A stretch of 33,426 nt of DNA. It comes from an uncultured Faecalibacterium sp. Its GTDB lineage: Bacteria > Bacillota > Clostridia > Oscillospirales > Ruminococcaceae. The notes beneath the pieces were generated by a model. The model saw nothing but the letters and a program-made list of their open reading frames with translations, had not been told where the DNA came from and did not search any database. Below, in pieces: positions 16,248-24,158 of the stretch. The stretch covers positions 1-33,426 of the forward strand of contig UQGD01000024.1 in NCBI GenBank assembly GCA_900540455.1. Direction: 5' to 3'. Position 1 is the first letter of the stretch. Each line of letters opens with the position of its first letter. A program made the position numbers and the translations under genes.

Positions 16248-17554
16248 TTTTTGCACTGGTAGTATTTGCCGCCACCTATGTGGCGATGCTGGCCTGGCCG
16301 GAGCGACGCCCCTTGGCAGCGCTGACGGGAGCGGCTATTTTTGTGGTGATGGGACAGATGGGCGTCTATCAGCTTTCGCTGGGGCAGGCGCTGGCCGCTG
16401 TGGACTTCAACGTGCTGCTGATGATCGCCGGCACGATGGGCACGGTGTCGCTGTTTATTGAGAGCAAGATGCCCCTGCGCCTGGCGGAACAGCTGATCCG
16501 TCATGTGCCGGATGTGCGGGGCGCAGTGACCGTGCTGGCGCTGTTTGCCGGCGTGATCAGCGCTTTTGTGGACAACGTGGCTACGGTGCTGATGATCGCA
16601 CCGGTGGGCCTGGCCATTGCCCGGCGGCTGTCCATCTCGCCGGTGCCGGTGCTGATCGCCATTGCGGTTTCCTCCAACCTGCAGGGCGCCGCCACCATGG
16701 TGGGCGACACCACCAGTATGCTGCTGGGCGGTTTTGCGGAGATGAACTTCTTCGACTTTTTCTGGATGGAAGGCCGTCCGGGCATCTTCTGGGGCGTGGA
16801 ACTGGGCGCACTGGTATCTCTGGGGGTGCTGTGGATCCTGTTCCGCAAGGATCGCCAGCCGGTACACGCCGAAGGGGACACCAAAGTAGAGGACGATGTG
16901 CCCACGGCGCTGATGATCCTGACGGTGGGCTTTTTGATCATTGCTTCGTTTTTGCCGCAGCCGGAAGGCGGCATCTGGCTGACCCTGTATGAGCTGCGCA
17001 GCGGCCTGATCTGCTCGGCAGTGTGTTTGTTTGGCGTGGTGCGCAGCTGTGTGCGCAGCCATTCGGTCGAGCCGGTGGGGCAGATGTTCCGTGCGCTGGA
17101 TTGGGACACCCTGGCTCTGCTGTTTGGTCTGTTCATCCTGATCGAGGGCATCCGTACAGCCGGTGTCATCGATGCGATGGCCGGGCTGTTTTATAAGGTG
17201 GCAGGGCAGCAGCCGTTCCTGCTGTATACGCTGCTGGTATTTGTATCGGTGCTGGCATCGGCGTTTGTGGATAATATCCCCTATGTGGCTACGATGCTGC
17301 CGGTGGTGCAGAGCATTACGGCGCAGATGGGCGGTATGCCCCCGTATGTGTTCTACTTTGGCCTGCTGACCGGTGCGACGCTGGGCGGAAACCTGACCCC
17401 CATCGGCGCTTCGGCCAACATTACCGCCATTGGAATGCTGCGCAAACAGGGGGAGAAGGTGACCACCGGCGACTTCCTCCGCATCGGTGTGCCCTTTACG
17501 CTGGCAGCCGTACTCAGCGGGTATGTCTACCTGTGGCTGGTCTGGGGCGTGTGA
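16244..17554 (+). CDS. ArsB/NhaD (ion transporter superfamily) membrane permease
   Basis: The 436-residue polytopic protein has about 10-11 membrane segments. It carries two related halves: FAGVISAFVDNVATVLMIAP (about 100-119) and SVLASAFVDNIPYVATMLP (about 337-355) both hold the repeated AFVDN signature. The C-terminal half ends with GGNLTPIGASANITAIGM. These are hallmarks of the ArsB/NhaD/CitM-type ion transporter superfamily, which moves arsenite, Na+/H+, dicarboxylates or citrate. The exact substrate cannot be read from sequence. Translation starts in the ATGA overlap with the response regulator gene, so the two-component system probably governs, or senses the activity of, this transporter. 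Confidence 0.88.
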   Translation: MIFALVVFAATYVAMLAWPERRPLAALTGAAIFVVMGQMGVYQLSLGQALAAVDFNVLLMIAGTMGTVSLFIESKMPLRLAEQLIRHVPDVRGAVTVLALFAGVISAFVDNVATVLMIAPVGLAIARRLSISPVPVLIAIAVSSNLQGAATMVGDTTSMLLGGFAEMNFFDFFWMEGRPGIFWGVELGALVSLGVLWILFRKDRQPVHAEGDTKVEDDVPTALMILTVGFLIIASFLPQPEGGIWLTLYELRSGLICSAVCLFGVVRSCVRSHSVEPVGQMFRALDWDTLALLFGLFILIEGIRTAGVIDAMAGLFYKVAGQQPFLLYTLLVFVSVLASAFVDNIPYVATMLPVVQSITAQMGGMPPYVFYFGLLTGATLGGNLTPIGASANITAIGMLRKQGEKVTTGDFLRIGVPFTLAAVLSGYVYLWLVWGV

Positions 17555-17675
17555 ACCGCTTGCCGGGGGGCCTTTTGAGGGCTGAACCCCTGACAAAAAG
17601 GAAAACGTTCGTTCTTGCCAGGTAACAGCAGGGGCAAACTTCCTGAGTGAACCGAAAAACCTTATAACAAAAAAG

Positions 17676-17712
17676 AAAACTCCCCGGAAGAAGTTTCCTT
17701 CCGGGGAGTTTT
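17676..17712. terminator. Bidirectional terminator between the permease and dipeptidase genes
   Basis: AAAACTCCCCGGAAG and CTTCCGGGGAGTTTT form a perfect stem around AAGTTT. A- and T-runs at the two ends let it act on both convergent transcripts. The preceding 17555-17675 contains no gene that I can support. Confidence 0.9.
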
Positions 17713-17737
17713 GCTGTGTATAGGATGGTGTGAGATA

Positions 17738-19186
17738 TCAGGCGTCCGACCGGGAGAAGGCGTTCTTCATCTGGCTGCTCAGTTCAAACAGCACCTTATC
17801 CAGTGTTTCGGAGGCTTTTTTGCGCAGCAGGTCTGCGACAGCCTGGTTGGCCTCCTGCCGCAGGGTGGTGCGGGCGGCGGGGTCCGGCTGAGCCAGCAGC
17901 TGTGCGTCAAAACGGTTCAGGACAGCACGGCTCTGGGCCAGCACTGCATTTTCGTACCGCTCGATGTGGATGGCGGACTGGGCATACGAAGCATCGGCCA
18001 TGGCGGCGATCATCCGGCTGACCCAGTAGAAACTATCGGTGGAGACCTCTCCGGTGGTACAGGACAGATAGTCCGGTGTGGTATCTACATTGGGGTAGAA
18101 GGGGGCCATGGTATTAAAAGCGTTGGAGGCAAAAGACACCCATTCCACCGCACTGCTGTCTGCGGGGAAGCCCGGCCGCAGCTGCAGCAGAGCCATCAGG
18201 TCGGTGCGGTTGACCCCGATGGGCCGGAAAATACCCTTTTGGTTGGGGTCGGCGCTGCGGGCATAGGGGTCGTAGGGGGTTCCCTGGTAGTGGGAGGAGA
18301 GCAGGTACTTGATCTCCTCCGGCGTGATCTTCTTTTCCGGCACCATGCACCAGGGCAGATCGTCCGAGCGGGGGGTGTAGTCGGCATTGGGGCCGTCCCA
18401 TACCTGGGTGCGGGGGTTCAGATGACGCAGCATGAACCACGCCCGCGGGGTGTTGTAGACGTGGTCGGCATCGTCGTGGCTGCCAAAGGCGGCACGGGGG
18501 TCAAATACACCATCCATGGAAAGATCCAGATGGTTGTCGGCAATAAACTGGCGCAGGTCGGCAGAGCACAGATGCTCCCGCCGTGCGCCAAAAGCGTCCT
18601 GTAGGTCAAAGGAATCCAGTCCGAACTGGTTGGGCATCACAACATAGGCGTCGTCCGGCACCCGGCGGGCAATCCAGTGATGGCCGCCGATGGTCTCCAG
18701 CCACCAGATCTCGTTTACGTCCTGGAAGGCGATGCCGTTCTTTTCATAGGTGCCGTACTGCTCCAGCAGGCTGCCCAGGCGGGCCACACCCTCCCGGGCC
18801 GAGCGGATGTAGGGCAGCACCAGGCGGACGATGTCCTCTTCCCCGATGCCGCCGGGGACCATGGGGTCTGCCCCCAGCACCCGGGGGTTGGAGGTGATGG
18901 TCTCGGTAGCGGTCATGCCGACATTGGCTTCATTGACGCCGGAGGCTGCCCAGATCCCCTCGCCCTCTATGGCATTGGGCAGGATGGAGCAGCGCAGCGC
19001 CGCAGCCGGCAGAGGGATCTCCACATGAGAGATCACCGACCGGTAGACCGGGGACTGTTCGTCCGGGTGCAGGATGGTGAACTTTTTGGGCATAAAATGT
19101 CCTGCGCCGGAGTCATCGTTGCGGGCGATCATGGTCGAGCCATCGTAGCTGGCCTTTTTGCCCACTAAAATCGTTGTACAAGGCAT
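17738..19186 (-). CDS. pepD: C69-family dipeptidase (PepD-like)
   Basis: The 482-residue protein belongs to the N-terminal-nucleophile C69 dipeptidases. The catalytic Cys3 in MPCTTILVGKKASYDGS is in the position typical of PepD, where it becomes the nucleophile. RNDDS, IWAASGVNEANVGMTATET, NEIWWLETIGGHHW and the later GIFRPIGVNRTDL are family blocks. These enzymes split a broad range of dipeptides and serve peptide nutrition in the cytoplasm. No signal peptide is seen. AGGAGGT precedes the ATG at 19186 by 8 bases. It is monocistronic between a bidirectional terminator and its own promoter, divergent from fruK. Length is normal. Confidence 0.93.
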   Translation of the reverse strand: MPCTTILVGKKASYDGSTMIARNDDSGAGHFMPKKFTILHPDEQSPVYRSVISHVEIPLPAAALRCSILPNAIEGEGIWAASGVNEANVGMTATETITSNPRVLGADPMVPGGIGEEDIVRLVLPYIRSAREGVARLGSLLEQYGTYEKNGIAFQDVNEIWWLETIGGHHWIARRVPDDAYVVMPNQFGLDSFDLQDAFGARREHLCSADLRQFIADNHLDLSMDGVFDPRAAFGSHDDADHVYNTPRAWFMLRHLNPRTQVWDGPNADYTPRSDDLPWCMVPEKKITPEEIKYLLSSHYQGTPYDPYARSADPNQKGIFRPIGVNRTDLMALLQLRPGFPADSSAVEWVSFASNAFNTMAPFYPNVDTTPDYLSCTTGEVSTDSFYWVSRMIAAMADASYAQSAIHIERYENAVLAQSRAVLNRFDAQLLAQPDPAARTTLRQEANQAVADLLRKKASETLDKVLFELSSQMKNAFSRSDA

Positions 19187-19251
19187 GGAAAAGACCTCCT
19201 CTTCTTTTTAGCCCCGGTGGTATGGACCAGGGCGGCAAACATCTTTCCTTG

Positions 19252-19280
19252 ATTGTAGCACGCAGGCTGTGGCAGCTCAA
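19252..19280 (-). promoter_or_regulatory. Dipeptidase gene promoter
   Basis: Minus-strand TTGAGC (19280-19275) and TACAAT (19257-19252) are spaced by 17 bases, placing the start near 19245, about 60 bases before the ATG. Confidence 0.75.
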
Positions 19281-19333
19281 GAGGAAAAACGCGGCCGGGC
19301 AGTCCCACATATATAAGGAAAAGGAAAACAGGA

Positions 19334-19361
19334 TTGCATTTCGGTGCGCAGATGATATGAT
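19334..19361 (+). promoter_or_regulatory. fruK promoter
   Basis: TTGCAT (19334-19339) and TATGAT (19356-19361) are spaced by 16 bases. The predicted start near 19368 gives a leader of about 87 bases. I see no clear catabolite-response element or FruR site in it. Confidence 0.65.
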
Positions 19362-19454
19362 TAAAGGGAGAGAACACAAGAAACGGGACTGGGCAAATAG
19401 GGCGGATGCGGCAAAGCCACGGCCCCTGTGCCCCGTGCAGGAGGGGGAAACGAA

Positions 19455-20396
19455 ATGATCTATACCGTAACGTTCAACCCGGCGATTGATTATGTGGTGC
19501 AGCTGGACAACCCGCTGGAGATCGGCGGGGTCAACCGGGCCAGCGCCGAACACTGCGTGCTGGGAGGCAAAGGCATCAATGTTTCGGGGGTACTGACAGA
19601 ACTGGGCTGCGGGAATGTGGCGCTGGGTTTTGTGGCGGGGGAGACCGGGGCCTGGCTGGAGCGGGGTCTGGTTGCCCGGGGGCAGCGGACCGACTTTATC
19701 CGGCTGGACAGCGGGATGACCCGCATCAATGTAAAGATCAAGGGCGCAGAGGAGACCGAACTCAACGGCGCAGGCCCGCAGATCATCCCCGAGGCGATGG
19801 AACAGCTGTACCGGAAGCTGGATGCCCTTCTGCCGGGGGATGTCCTTGTATTGGCGGGCAGTATCCCTGCCTGTCTGCCCCAGGACACCTATCAGCAGAT
19901 CCTGACCCGGCTGAAGGGGAAGGGAGTCCGGACGGCGGTAGATGCCACCGGGCAGCTGCTGATGAATGTTCTGCCCTACCGTCCTTTCCTGATCAAGCCG
20001 AACCATCACGAGCTGGCAGAGCTGCTGGGTCGGGAGCTGTATGGGGACCAGGAGATCGCCGGTGCCGCCCGTGTATTGCAGCAAAAAGGCGCACGGAATG
20101 TGCTGGTGAGCATGGCCGGAGAGGGGGCGCTTTTGCTGGACGAAGAGGGCAGGGTCCACCGCATCGGCACCCCGCAGGGACGGGTGGTCAACAGCGTGGG
20201 GGCCGGAGACAGTATGCTGGCGGGCTTTATGGCTGGGTACCTGGACAGCGGCTGCTATGACCACGCTCTGCGGCTGGGCACTGCCTGCGGCAGCGCTACG
20301 GCATTTTGTCTGGGACTGGCGCAGCGCCCGCAGATCGAACAGATGCTGACGCAGCTGGAGAAGGCTGCCTGCCGGACGGCAAAGGATGCAGATTGA
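19455..20396 (+). CDS. fruK: 1-Phosphofructokinase (PfkB family)
   Basis: The 313-residue protein is a PfkB-type sugar kinase. It opens with IYTVTFNPAIDYVV, continues with GGVNRASAEHCVLGGKGIN (substrate and phosphate binding), and ends with the anion-hole/catalytic NSVGAGDSMLAGF (catalytic Asp at about 252). The TRINVKIKG stretch is typical of FruK, which phosphorylates fructose-1-phosphate to fructose-1,6-bisphosphate; tagatose-6-phosphate kinase (LacC) is the close alternative. The start at 19455 follows AGGAGGGGG; the earlier in-frame ATG at 19428 has none. It stands alone: no fructose PTS or regulator gene adjoins it, so the sugar phosphate must come from elsewhere. Confidence 0.86.
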   Translation: MIYTVTFNPAIDYVVQLDNPLEIGGVNRASAEHCVLGGKGINVSGVLTELGCGNVALGFVAGETGAWLERGLVARGQRTDFIRLDSGMTRINVKIKGAEETELNGAGPQIIPEAMEQLYRKLDALLPGDVLVLAGSIPACLPQDTYQQILTRLKGKGVRTAVDATGQLLMNVLPYRPFLIKPNHHELAELLGRELYGDQEIAGAARVLQQKGARNVLVSMAGEGALLLDEEGRVHRIGTPQGRVVNSVGAGDSMLAGFMAGYLDSGCYDHALRLGTACGSATAFCLGLAQRPQIEQMLTQLEKAACRTAKDAD

Positions 20397-20432
20397 AAAA
20401 TAGAAATATCCATTAAAATATACAACAAGGTG

Positions 20433-20471
20433 AAAAAGGGCGGCCATACCACGTGCATGGCCGCCTTTTTT
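20433..20471 (+). terminator. Terminator after fruK
   Basis: GGCGGCCAT... and ATGGCCGCC pair around a 9-base loop, followed by TTTTTT. A-runs on the left could give weak activity in the other direction. It starts 36 bases after the fruK stop. Confidence 0.88.
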
Positions 20472-20605
20472 GGCATATGAAGGATATTGGACGAAAATTT
20501 GGGCGGGTTTTAACGAAAAAATTGTGGATTGTGACTGAAAAAAAGTTTGTGATATATAAGATATGACGAAAGTAGCCCACACAAAAAGGACGTTTGGCGT
20601 TTTTG

Positions 20606-20634
20606 TTGAAAAAGAAAATAAAACATGATACAAT
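20606..20634 (+). promoter_or_regulatory. Promoter of the helicase-associated repeat protein
   Basis: TTGAAA (20606-20611) and TACAAT (20629-20634) are 17 bases apart. The start near 20641 leaves an unusually long leader of about 170 bases to the TTG start, with a GGCTGC/GCAGCC stem near 20720-20740. The AT-rich 20472-20600 holds another weaker candidate (TTGTGA-18-TATATA at 20529-20558) and no gene. Confidence 0.75.
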
Positions 20635-20813
20635 GAACGCTAAAGATATTTTTGCGGCAGAAAAAACAAAATTGCTGCATCCCACCGTGCTTTGTATCGG
20701 GGTTTGGCAGACCCGGTCCTGGGCTGCTGTTTGGGCAGCCGGGAGCAAAGCTTTCTGCACAGCAGGACGGAGGGTTGTGGAAAATTCGGTCCACAAAAAG
20801 GGGGAAACGATCG

Positions 20814-23516
20814 TTGTCGATCCAATTTTTACAATATCAGCAGGAGATGTTCCGGTCGGTAATGGAGCGTCTGAATAAGGAAGGACGCGCAGTCGTGGTG
20901 CAGCCCAAGGGCACCCACAGCCGGGCTATTGTGGAACAGCTGTGCAAGAGCTGCCCGGAGCAGGCGCTGCTGTGGCTTGCACCGGAGTGTCCGCAGAGCC
21001 AAGGAAAGGTCAAAGGGCTCTCGTACCAGCAGCTGGCGGCTTTGACCCCGGAACAGTGGGTGGAGCTGGTCCGCTTTGCGCCGGAGTACCTGGTCTTGGA
21101 GGATTTTCATCACAAGGGCAGCGGCAGCTGGGCCGAGGCGCTTTGGGCACTGCTGGAGCTGTGCCCGAAGCTGCGGGTGCTGGGCCTGACCAATATCCCT
21201 GTGCGGGAGTGGGGCGTGCGGCCCGCTTTGGCAGATGAGCTGTTCCGCGGGCATCTGGCAGCGGAGCTGACGCTGGGCGAGGCGATCGCATATGGTCTGC
21301 TGCCTGCGCCGGAATACACCGTGCTGCTGGCACCGGAGCAGCCCATGCTGCAGCGTCTGCGGGGCAACATCAAGAGCCTGCGTGTGGGTGGCGGCCCGGA
21401 GCCTCTGCGGGAAGAGCTGGAGGCGCTGCGCTGTGCGCTGGAACATGGCCCCAGCTTTGGAGAACTGGCGGCACAGGCGGTCAGCCGGCGCAATGGTCTT
21501 TACCTGGCAGTGTGTGTGGACGAAGCACAGCGTCAGATGGTGATGCCCCGCATCAAGGAGTGGCTGGCCCTGGTCAACCCCCGGGTGGAGGCATTCCGCG
21601 CCGGTGTGCCGGATATGCCCACAGCCCATGACCCGGAGACCAAGGGTATGAAACTGGTGTTCTGCACACCGGAGAATGCTGCCCAGGCCGGGCATGGATA
21701 TGACGGTGCACTGTTGTTCCGCCGCGGGCAGGATACAGCGCAGTTCCGCCGACAGCTGAACTGTGCCCTGGAAGCCTGCCGCGGCCCGCAGACCGAGATC
21801 CTGGATGTGCTGGACGATCTGGAGGCAGTGGAGGATGTCAAGCTGCTGAAAAACAGCATCGCTCTGGCTGTGCGCCATCTGCGGGCAGCAGGGGCAGCGG
21901 TCCTGCCGCTGGAAAAACTGGCACTGAACGAGCCTTTGAAAGAGATCAAGCAGATGTACCAGCAGCTGCGCCGGGATCTGGATACCGGGTGGGATGCAGC
22001 CCTGGTGCAGGCGCAGAAATACTATTCGGCCAATGGCACCCTGGAGATGCCCCGCAAGATGATCGTGGGGGACAATCTGGACCTGAGCGCCTGGGTGGCT
22101 GCCCAGCGTCAAGTGCGGATCGGCCGGCGGCCTGGCTACCTGACCCAGCGACAGATCGAGCAGCTGGATGAGCTGAAACTGCCCTGGCAGGGCCTCAGCG
22201 GGCAGACCTGGGAGCGGGGCTGCCAGGCAGCGCAGCGCTACCGTGCAAAATATGGCGACCTGCTGGTGCCGGTGCGCTATCAGTCGGAGGACGGCCTGTG
22301 CCTGGGAGAGTGGATCGTATACAACCGCCAGCGCCGGCAGACCGGGATGATGTCTGAGGATCGGGTGGACCGGCTGCAGAACCTGGGTATGGTATGGGAT
22401 ACCTCTGCGGCGATGTGGCAGCACAATTACCGGGAGGCTATGCGGTATTACCTGGACCATGGCAACCTGGAAGTTCCGGTAAAGTATGTCACGCCAAGCG
22501 GTTTTGCACTGGGGACCTGGCTGGGCACCCAGCGTGCCGCCTATAAAGCGGAGCAGCTTACCCCGGAGCAGACCGCACAGCTGGAGGCTCTGGGCGTGGA
22601 CTGGACCGACCGGAACAACCGCAAATGGCAGATCGCCTATGAGTCGGCTGTGCGTTACTATCAGGCCCACGGCAATCTGAATGTCCCTTCGGAGTATGTG
22701 GACGAGAACGGGGTCTTGCTGGGCAAGTGGATCTCCCGGCAGCGGTATGCGAACCAGAACCCGGAGAGCAGCAGTGCCCGCATGACCGAGGAGCGCCGCC
22801 AACTGTTGGATAAGATCGGCATGGAGTGGGGCAAGGCAGAGCCGTGGCAGGAGCATTATAAGCTGGCTTTGGCCTACCGGCAGGAGCATGGCACCCTGCG
22901 GGTGCCCGCCACCTATAAAACAGAGGATGGCGTCTGGCTGGGCACCTGGCTGTGCCGCCAGCGGGCGGCACTGCGCAAGGGCAATTCTCTTTCGCCGGAG
23001 CGCCGGGCGATCTTGGAGCAGCTGTTTGCCGGAGAGGAAGAGAAAAAGCCTGCAAAGCCCCGGGTGCGCTGCGCTCGCCGGGAGCAGAACTGGCAGCAGA
23101 ATTACCGCCGTGCAAAGGCATATTACAAGACCCACGGCAATCTGCTGGTGCCGGCCAGCTATGTGGATGAGACCGGATGCCGGCTGGGTGTGTGGATCTC
23201 CAACCTGCGCGCAGCGCGGAAAAAGCGGCCGGATTCCTCGCAGGTGACGGCGCAGCACGTGGCGATGCTGGACGAGATCGGCATGGAGTGGGATGCCCGC
23301 ACTGCAAAGTGGGAGTGTGCCTATGCCCGGGCGGTGGAGTATCGCGCCGCCCACGGCAGCCTGCTGGTGCCGGTGAACTATAAAACAGAGGACGGCTTCT
23401 GCCTGGGTGACTGGGTGCGCCGTATGCGGGAGGCCCGCCAGGAGAAGGACCCCAAGCTTACCGAGAGCCGGATCCAGAGGCTGAGCTCCCTGGGCATGGT
23501 CTGGGATATGGACTGA
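20814..23516 (+). CDS. Degenerate superfamily 2 helicase fused to seven helicase-associated repeats
   Basis: Using TTG at 20814 (GGGGG ends 9 bases upstream), the protein has 900 residues; in-frame codons back to an ATG at 20652 look non-coding. Residues 1-390 align by eye with DEAD/DEAH-type helicases that carry helicase-associated domains: FLQYQQEMFRSVMERL, LGEAIAYGLL, and motif-like spots. The catalytic motifs are lost: Walker A is QPKGTHSRA (30-38) in place of P-x-G-x-GK-S/T, motif II is LEDFH (95-99) rather than DE-x-H, motif III is LTNIPVR (125-131) rather than TAT, and the motif VI area reads QLNCALE. Residues 391-900 are seven repeats of about 70 residues. Expected ATPase activity is nil; nucleic-acid binding is likely. 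Partner and role are unknown. Confidence 0.85.
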   Translation: MSIQFLQYQQEMFRSVMERLNKEGRAVVVQPKGTHSRAIVEQLCKSCPEQALLWLAPECPQSQGKVKGLSYQQLAALTPEQWVELVRFAPEYLVLEDFHHKGSGSWAEALWALLELCPKLRVLGLTNIPVREWGVRPALADELFRGHLAAELTLGEAIAYGLLPAPEYTVLLAPEQPMLQRLRGNIKSLRVGGGPEPLREELEALRCALEHGPSFGELAAQAVSRRNGLYLAVCVDEAQRQMVMPRIKEWLALVNPRVEAFRAGVPDMPTAHDPETKGMKLVFCTPENAAQAGHGYDGALLFRRGQDTAQFRRQLNCALEACRGPQTEILDVLDDLEAVEDVKLLKNSIALAVRHLRAAGAAVLPLEKLALNEPLKEIKQMYQQLRRDLDTGWDAALVQAQKYYSANGTLEMPRKMIVGDNLDLSAWVAAQRQVRIGRRPGYLTQRQIEQLDELKLPWQGLSGQTWERGCQAAQRYRAKYGDLLVPVRYQSEDGLCLGEWIVYNRQRRQTGMMSEDRVDRLQNLGMVWDTSAAMWQHNYREAMRYYLDHGNLEVPVKYVTPSGFALGTWLGTQRAAYKAEQLTPEQTAQLEALGVDWTDRNNRKWQIAYESAVRYYQAHGNLNVPSEYVDENGVLLGKWISRQRYANQNPESSSARMTEERRQLLDKIGMEWGKAEPWQEHYKLALAYRQEHGTLRVPATYKTEDGVWLGTWLCRQRAALRKGNSLSPERRAILEQLFAGEEEKKPAKPRVRCARREQNWQQNYRRAKAYYKTHGNLLVPASYVDETGCRLGVWISNLRAARKKRPDSSQVTAQHVAMLDEIGMEWDARTAKWECAYARAVEYRAAHGSLLVPVNYKTEDGFCLGDWVRRMREARQEKDPKLTESRIQRLSSLGMVWDMD
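21985..23516 (+). repeat. Array of seven helicase-associated (HA) domain repeats within the CDS
   Basis: Each unit of about 70 codons has the pattern W-x(3)-Y-x(2)-A-x(2)-Y-x(3)-HG-N/T-L-x-VP-x(2)-Y-x(3)-G-x(2)-LG-x-W-x(4)-R, then a loop and a closing L-x(2)-IGMEW-like end. Approximate unit starts are 21985, 22207, 22412, 22619, 22840, 23086 and 23308. The first unit is the most divergent (NGTLEMPRK). The repeats resemble PF03457 HA domains, thought to bind nucleic acid. They are diverged at DNA level rather than a fresh tandem duplication. Confidence 0.85.
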
Positions 23517-23544
23517 GTGTCCGTTCTGGTTGATAAAACAAAGC

Positions 23545-23581
23545 AAAACATCCGTACCCTTAGGGGTGCGGATGTTTTTTT
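23545..23581 (+). terminator. Terminator after the repeat protein
   Basis: AACATCCG-T-ACCC pairs with GGGT-G-CGGATGTT around a short loop, followed by a T-run. The following 23582-23710 shows no gene. Confidence 0.88.
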
Positions 23582-23710
23582 ATGGCGGGCCGGAGAAATC
23601 TGCCTTGCGGATCGGTGCAGCGCCCCTGGATCGGGACCAGGATGGTTCCAGTCTAAAGGGCATGTTTTTTATGGATAGTAAACACGGAGAAAAAATTTTT
23701 GGCCGAGGTA

Positions 23711-23758
23711 TTGACAAATTTCAAAAAACGTGTATGCTTGTATTAAGCACTTAATACA
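23711..23758 (+). promoter_or_regulatory. GntR-ABC operon promoter with palindromic operator
   Basis: A perfect TTGACA (23711-23716) is followed after 16 bases by TATGCT (23733-23738). Immediately downstream TGTATTAAGCACTTAATACA (23739-23758) is a perfect inverted repeat with 9-base arms and a CA centre, covering the expected transcription start. This placement is typical of an autorepressor site for the GntR protein encoded next. Confidence 0.82.
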
Positions 23759-23783
23759 GCAACACAACAAAGGAGGTGCTTTC

Positions 23784-24158
23784 ATGGGCGAGCAGTTTGA
23801 CGCTACAAGACCGATCTACGCCCAGATCGCCGAACGGATGACCGGGCGCATCCTGTCGGGAGAATACCCCCCCGGGGCGCACTTGGAATCGGTGCGGGAG
23901 CTGGCTGCGGCTGCGGGGGTCAACCCCAATACCATGCAGCGGGCGTTGGCTTATATGGAATCAGAGGGGCTGCTGCGCACAGAGCGCACAGCGGGGCGGT
24001 ACATCACCGACGATGCCGCTTTGCTGGAGCGGCTGCGCCGCCGCTCCGCACACAAGATCGCCAGAGAATACCTGGATAAAATGCGGGATATCGGCTATGG
24101 GCCGGACAAGGCCGCAGAGTTTGTGGCTCAGTGGAGCCAAGAGGAGGAAGAGATATGA
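23784..24158 (+). CDS. GntR-family regulator, YtrA subfamily
   Basis: The 124-residue protein is a short YtrA-type GntR repressor: a winged helix (RPIYAQIAERMTGRILSGEY, PPGAHLESVRELAAAAGVN, PNTMQRALAYMESEGLL) and a short helical tail of about 50 residues for dimerisation, with no large effector domain. AAAGGAGG lies 7-8 bases before the ATG at 23784. Its stop overlaps the ABC ATPase ATG (ATGA). YtrA regulators typically repress the ABC transporter operon they sit in and often respond to cell-wall stress or antibiotics; the trigger here is unknown. Confidence 0.92.
   Translation: MGEQFDATRPIYAQIAERMTGRILSGEYPPGAHLESVRELAAAAGVNPNTMQRALAYMESEGLLRTERTAGRYITDDAALLERLRRRSAHKIAREYLDKMRDIGYGPDKAAEFVAQWSQEEEEI

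Noticed and set aside
17570..17612. Hairpin CCTTTT...AAAAGG after the permease gene
   Set aside because: No T-run follows on either strand; the strong bidirectional terminator is at 17676-17712.
20652..20813. ATG at 20652 as the start of the HA-repeat protein
   Set aside because: It has no Shine-Dalgarno, lies about 11 bases after the predicted transcription start, and the 54 extra residues look non-coding. TTG at 20814 has a good ribosome binding site.
21985..23516. Tandem DNA repeat or CRISPR-like array
   Set aside because: The periodicity is at protein level (HA domains of about 70 residues); the units differ strongly in DNA and lie in one open frame.
20829..23546. Open frame of 905 codons on the minus strand
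   Set aside because: Antisense shadow of the HA-repeat gene; repeats in it simply mirror the repeats of the real gene. No promoter or ribosome binding site is seen.
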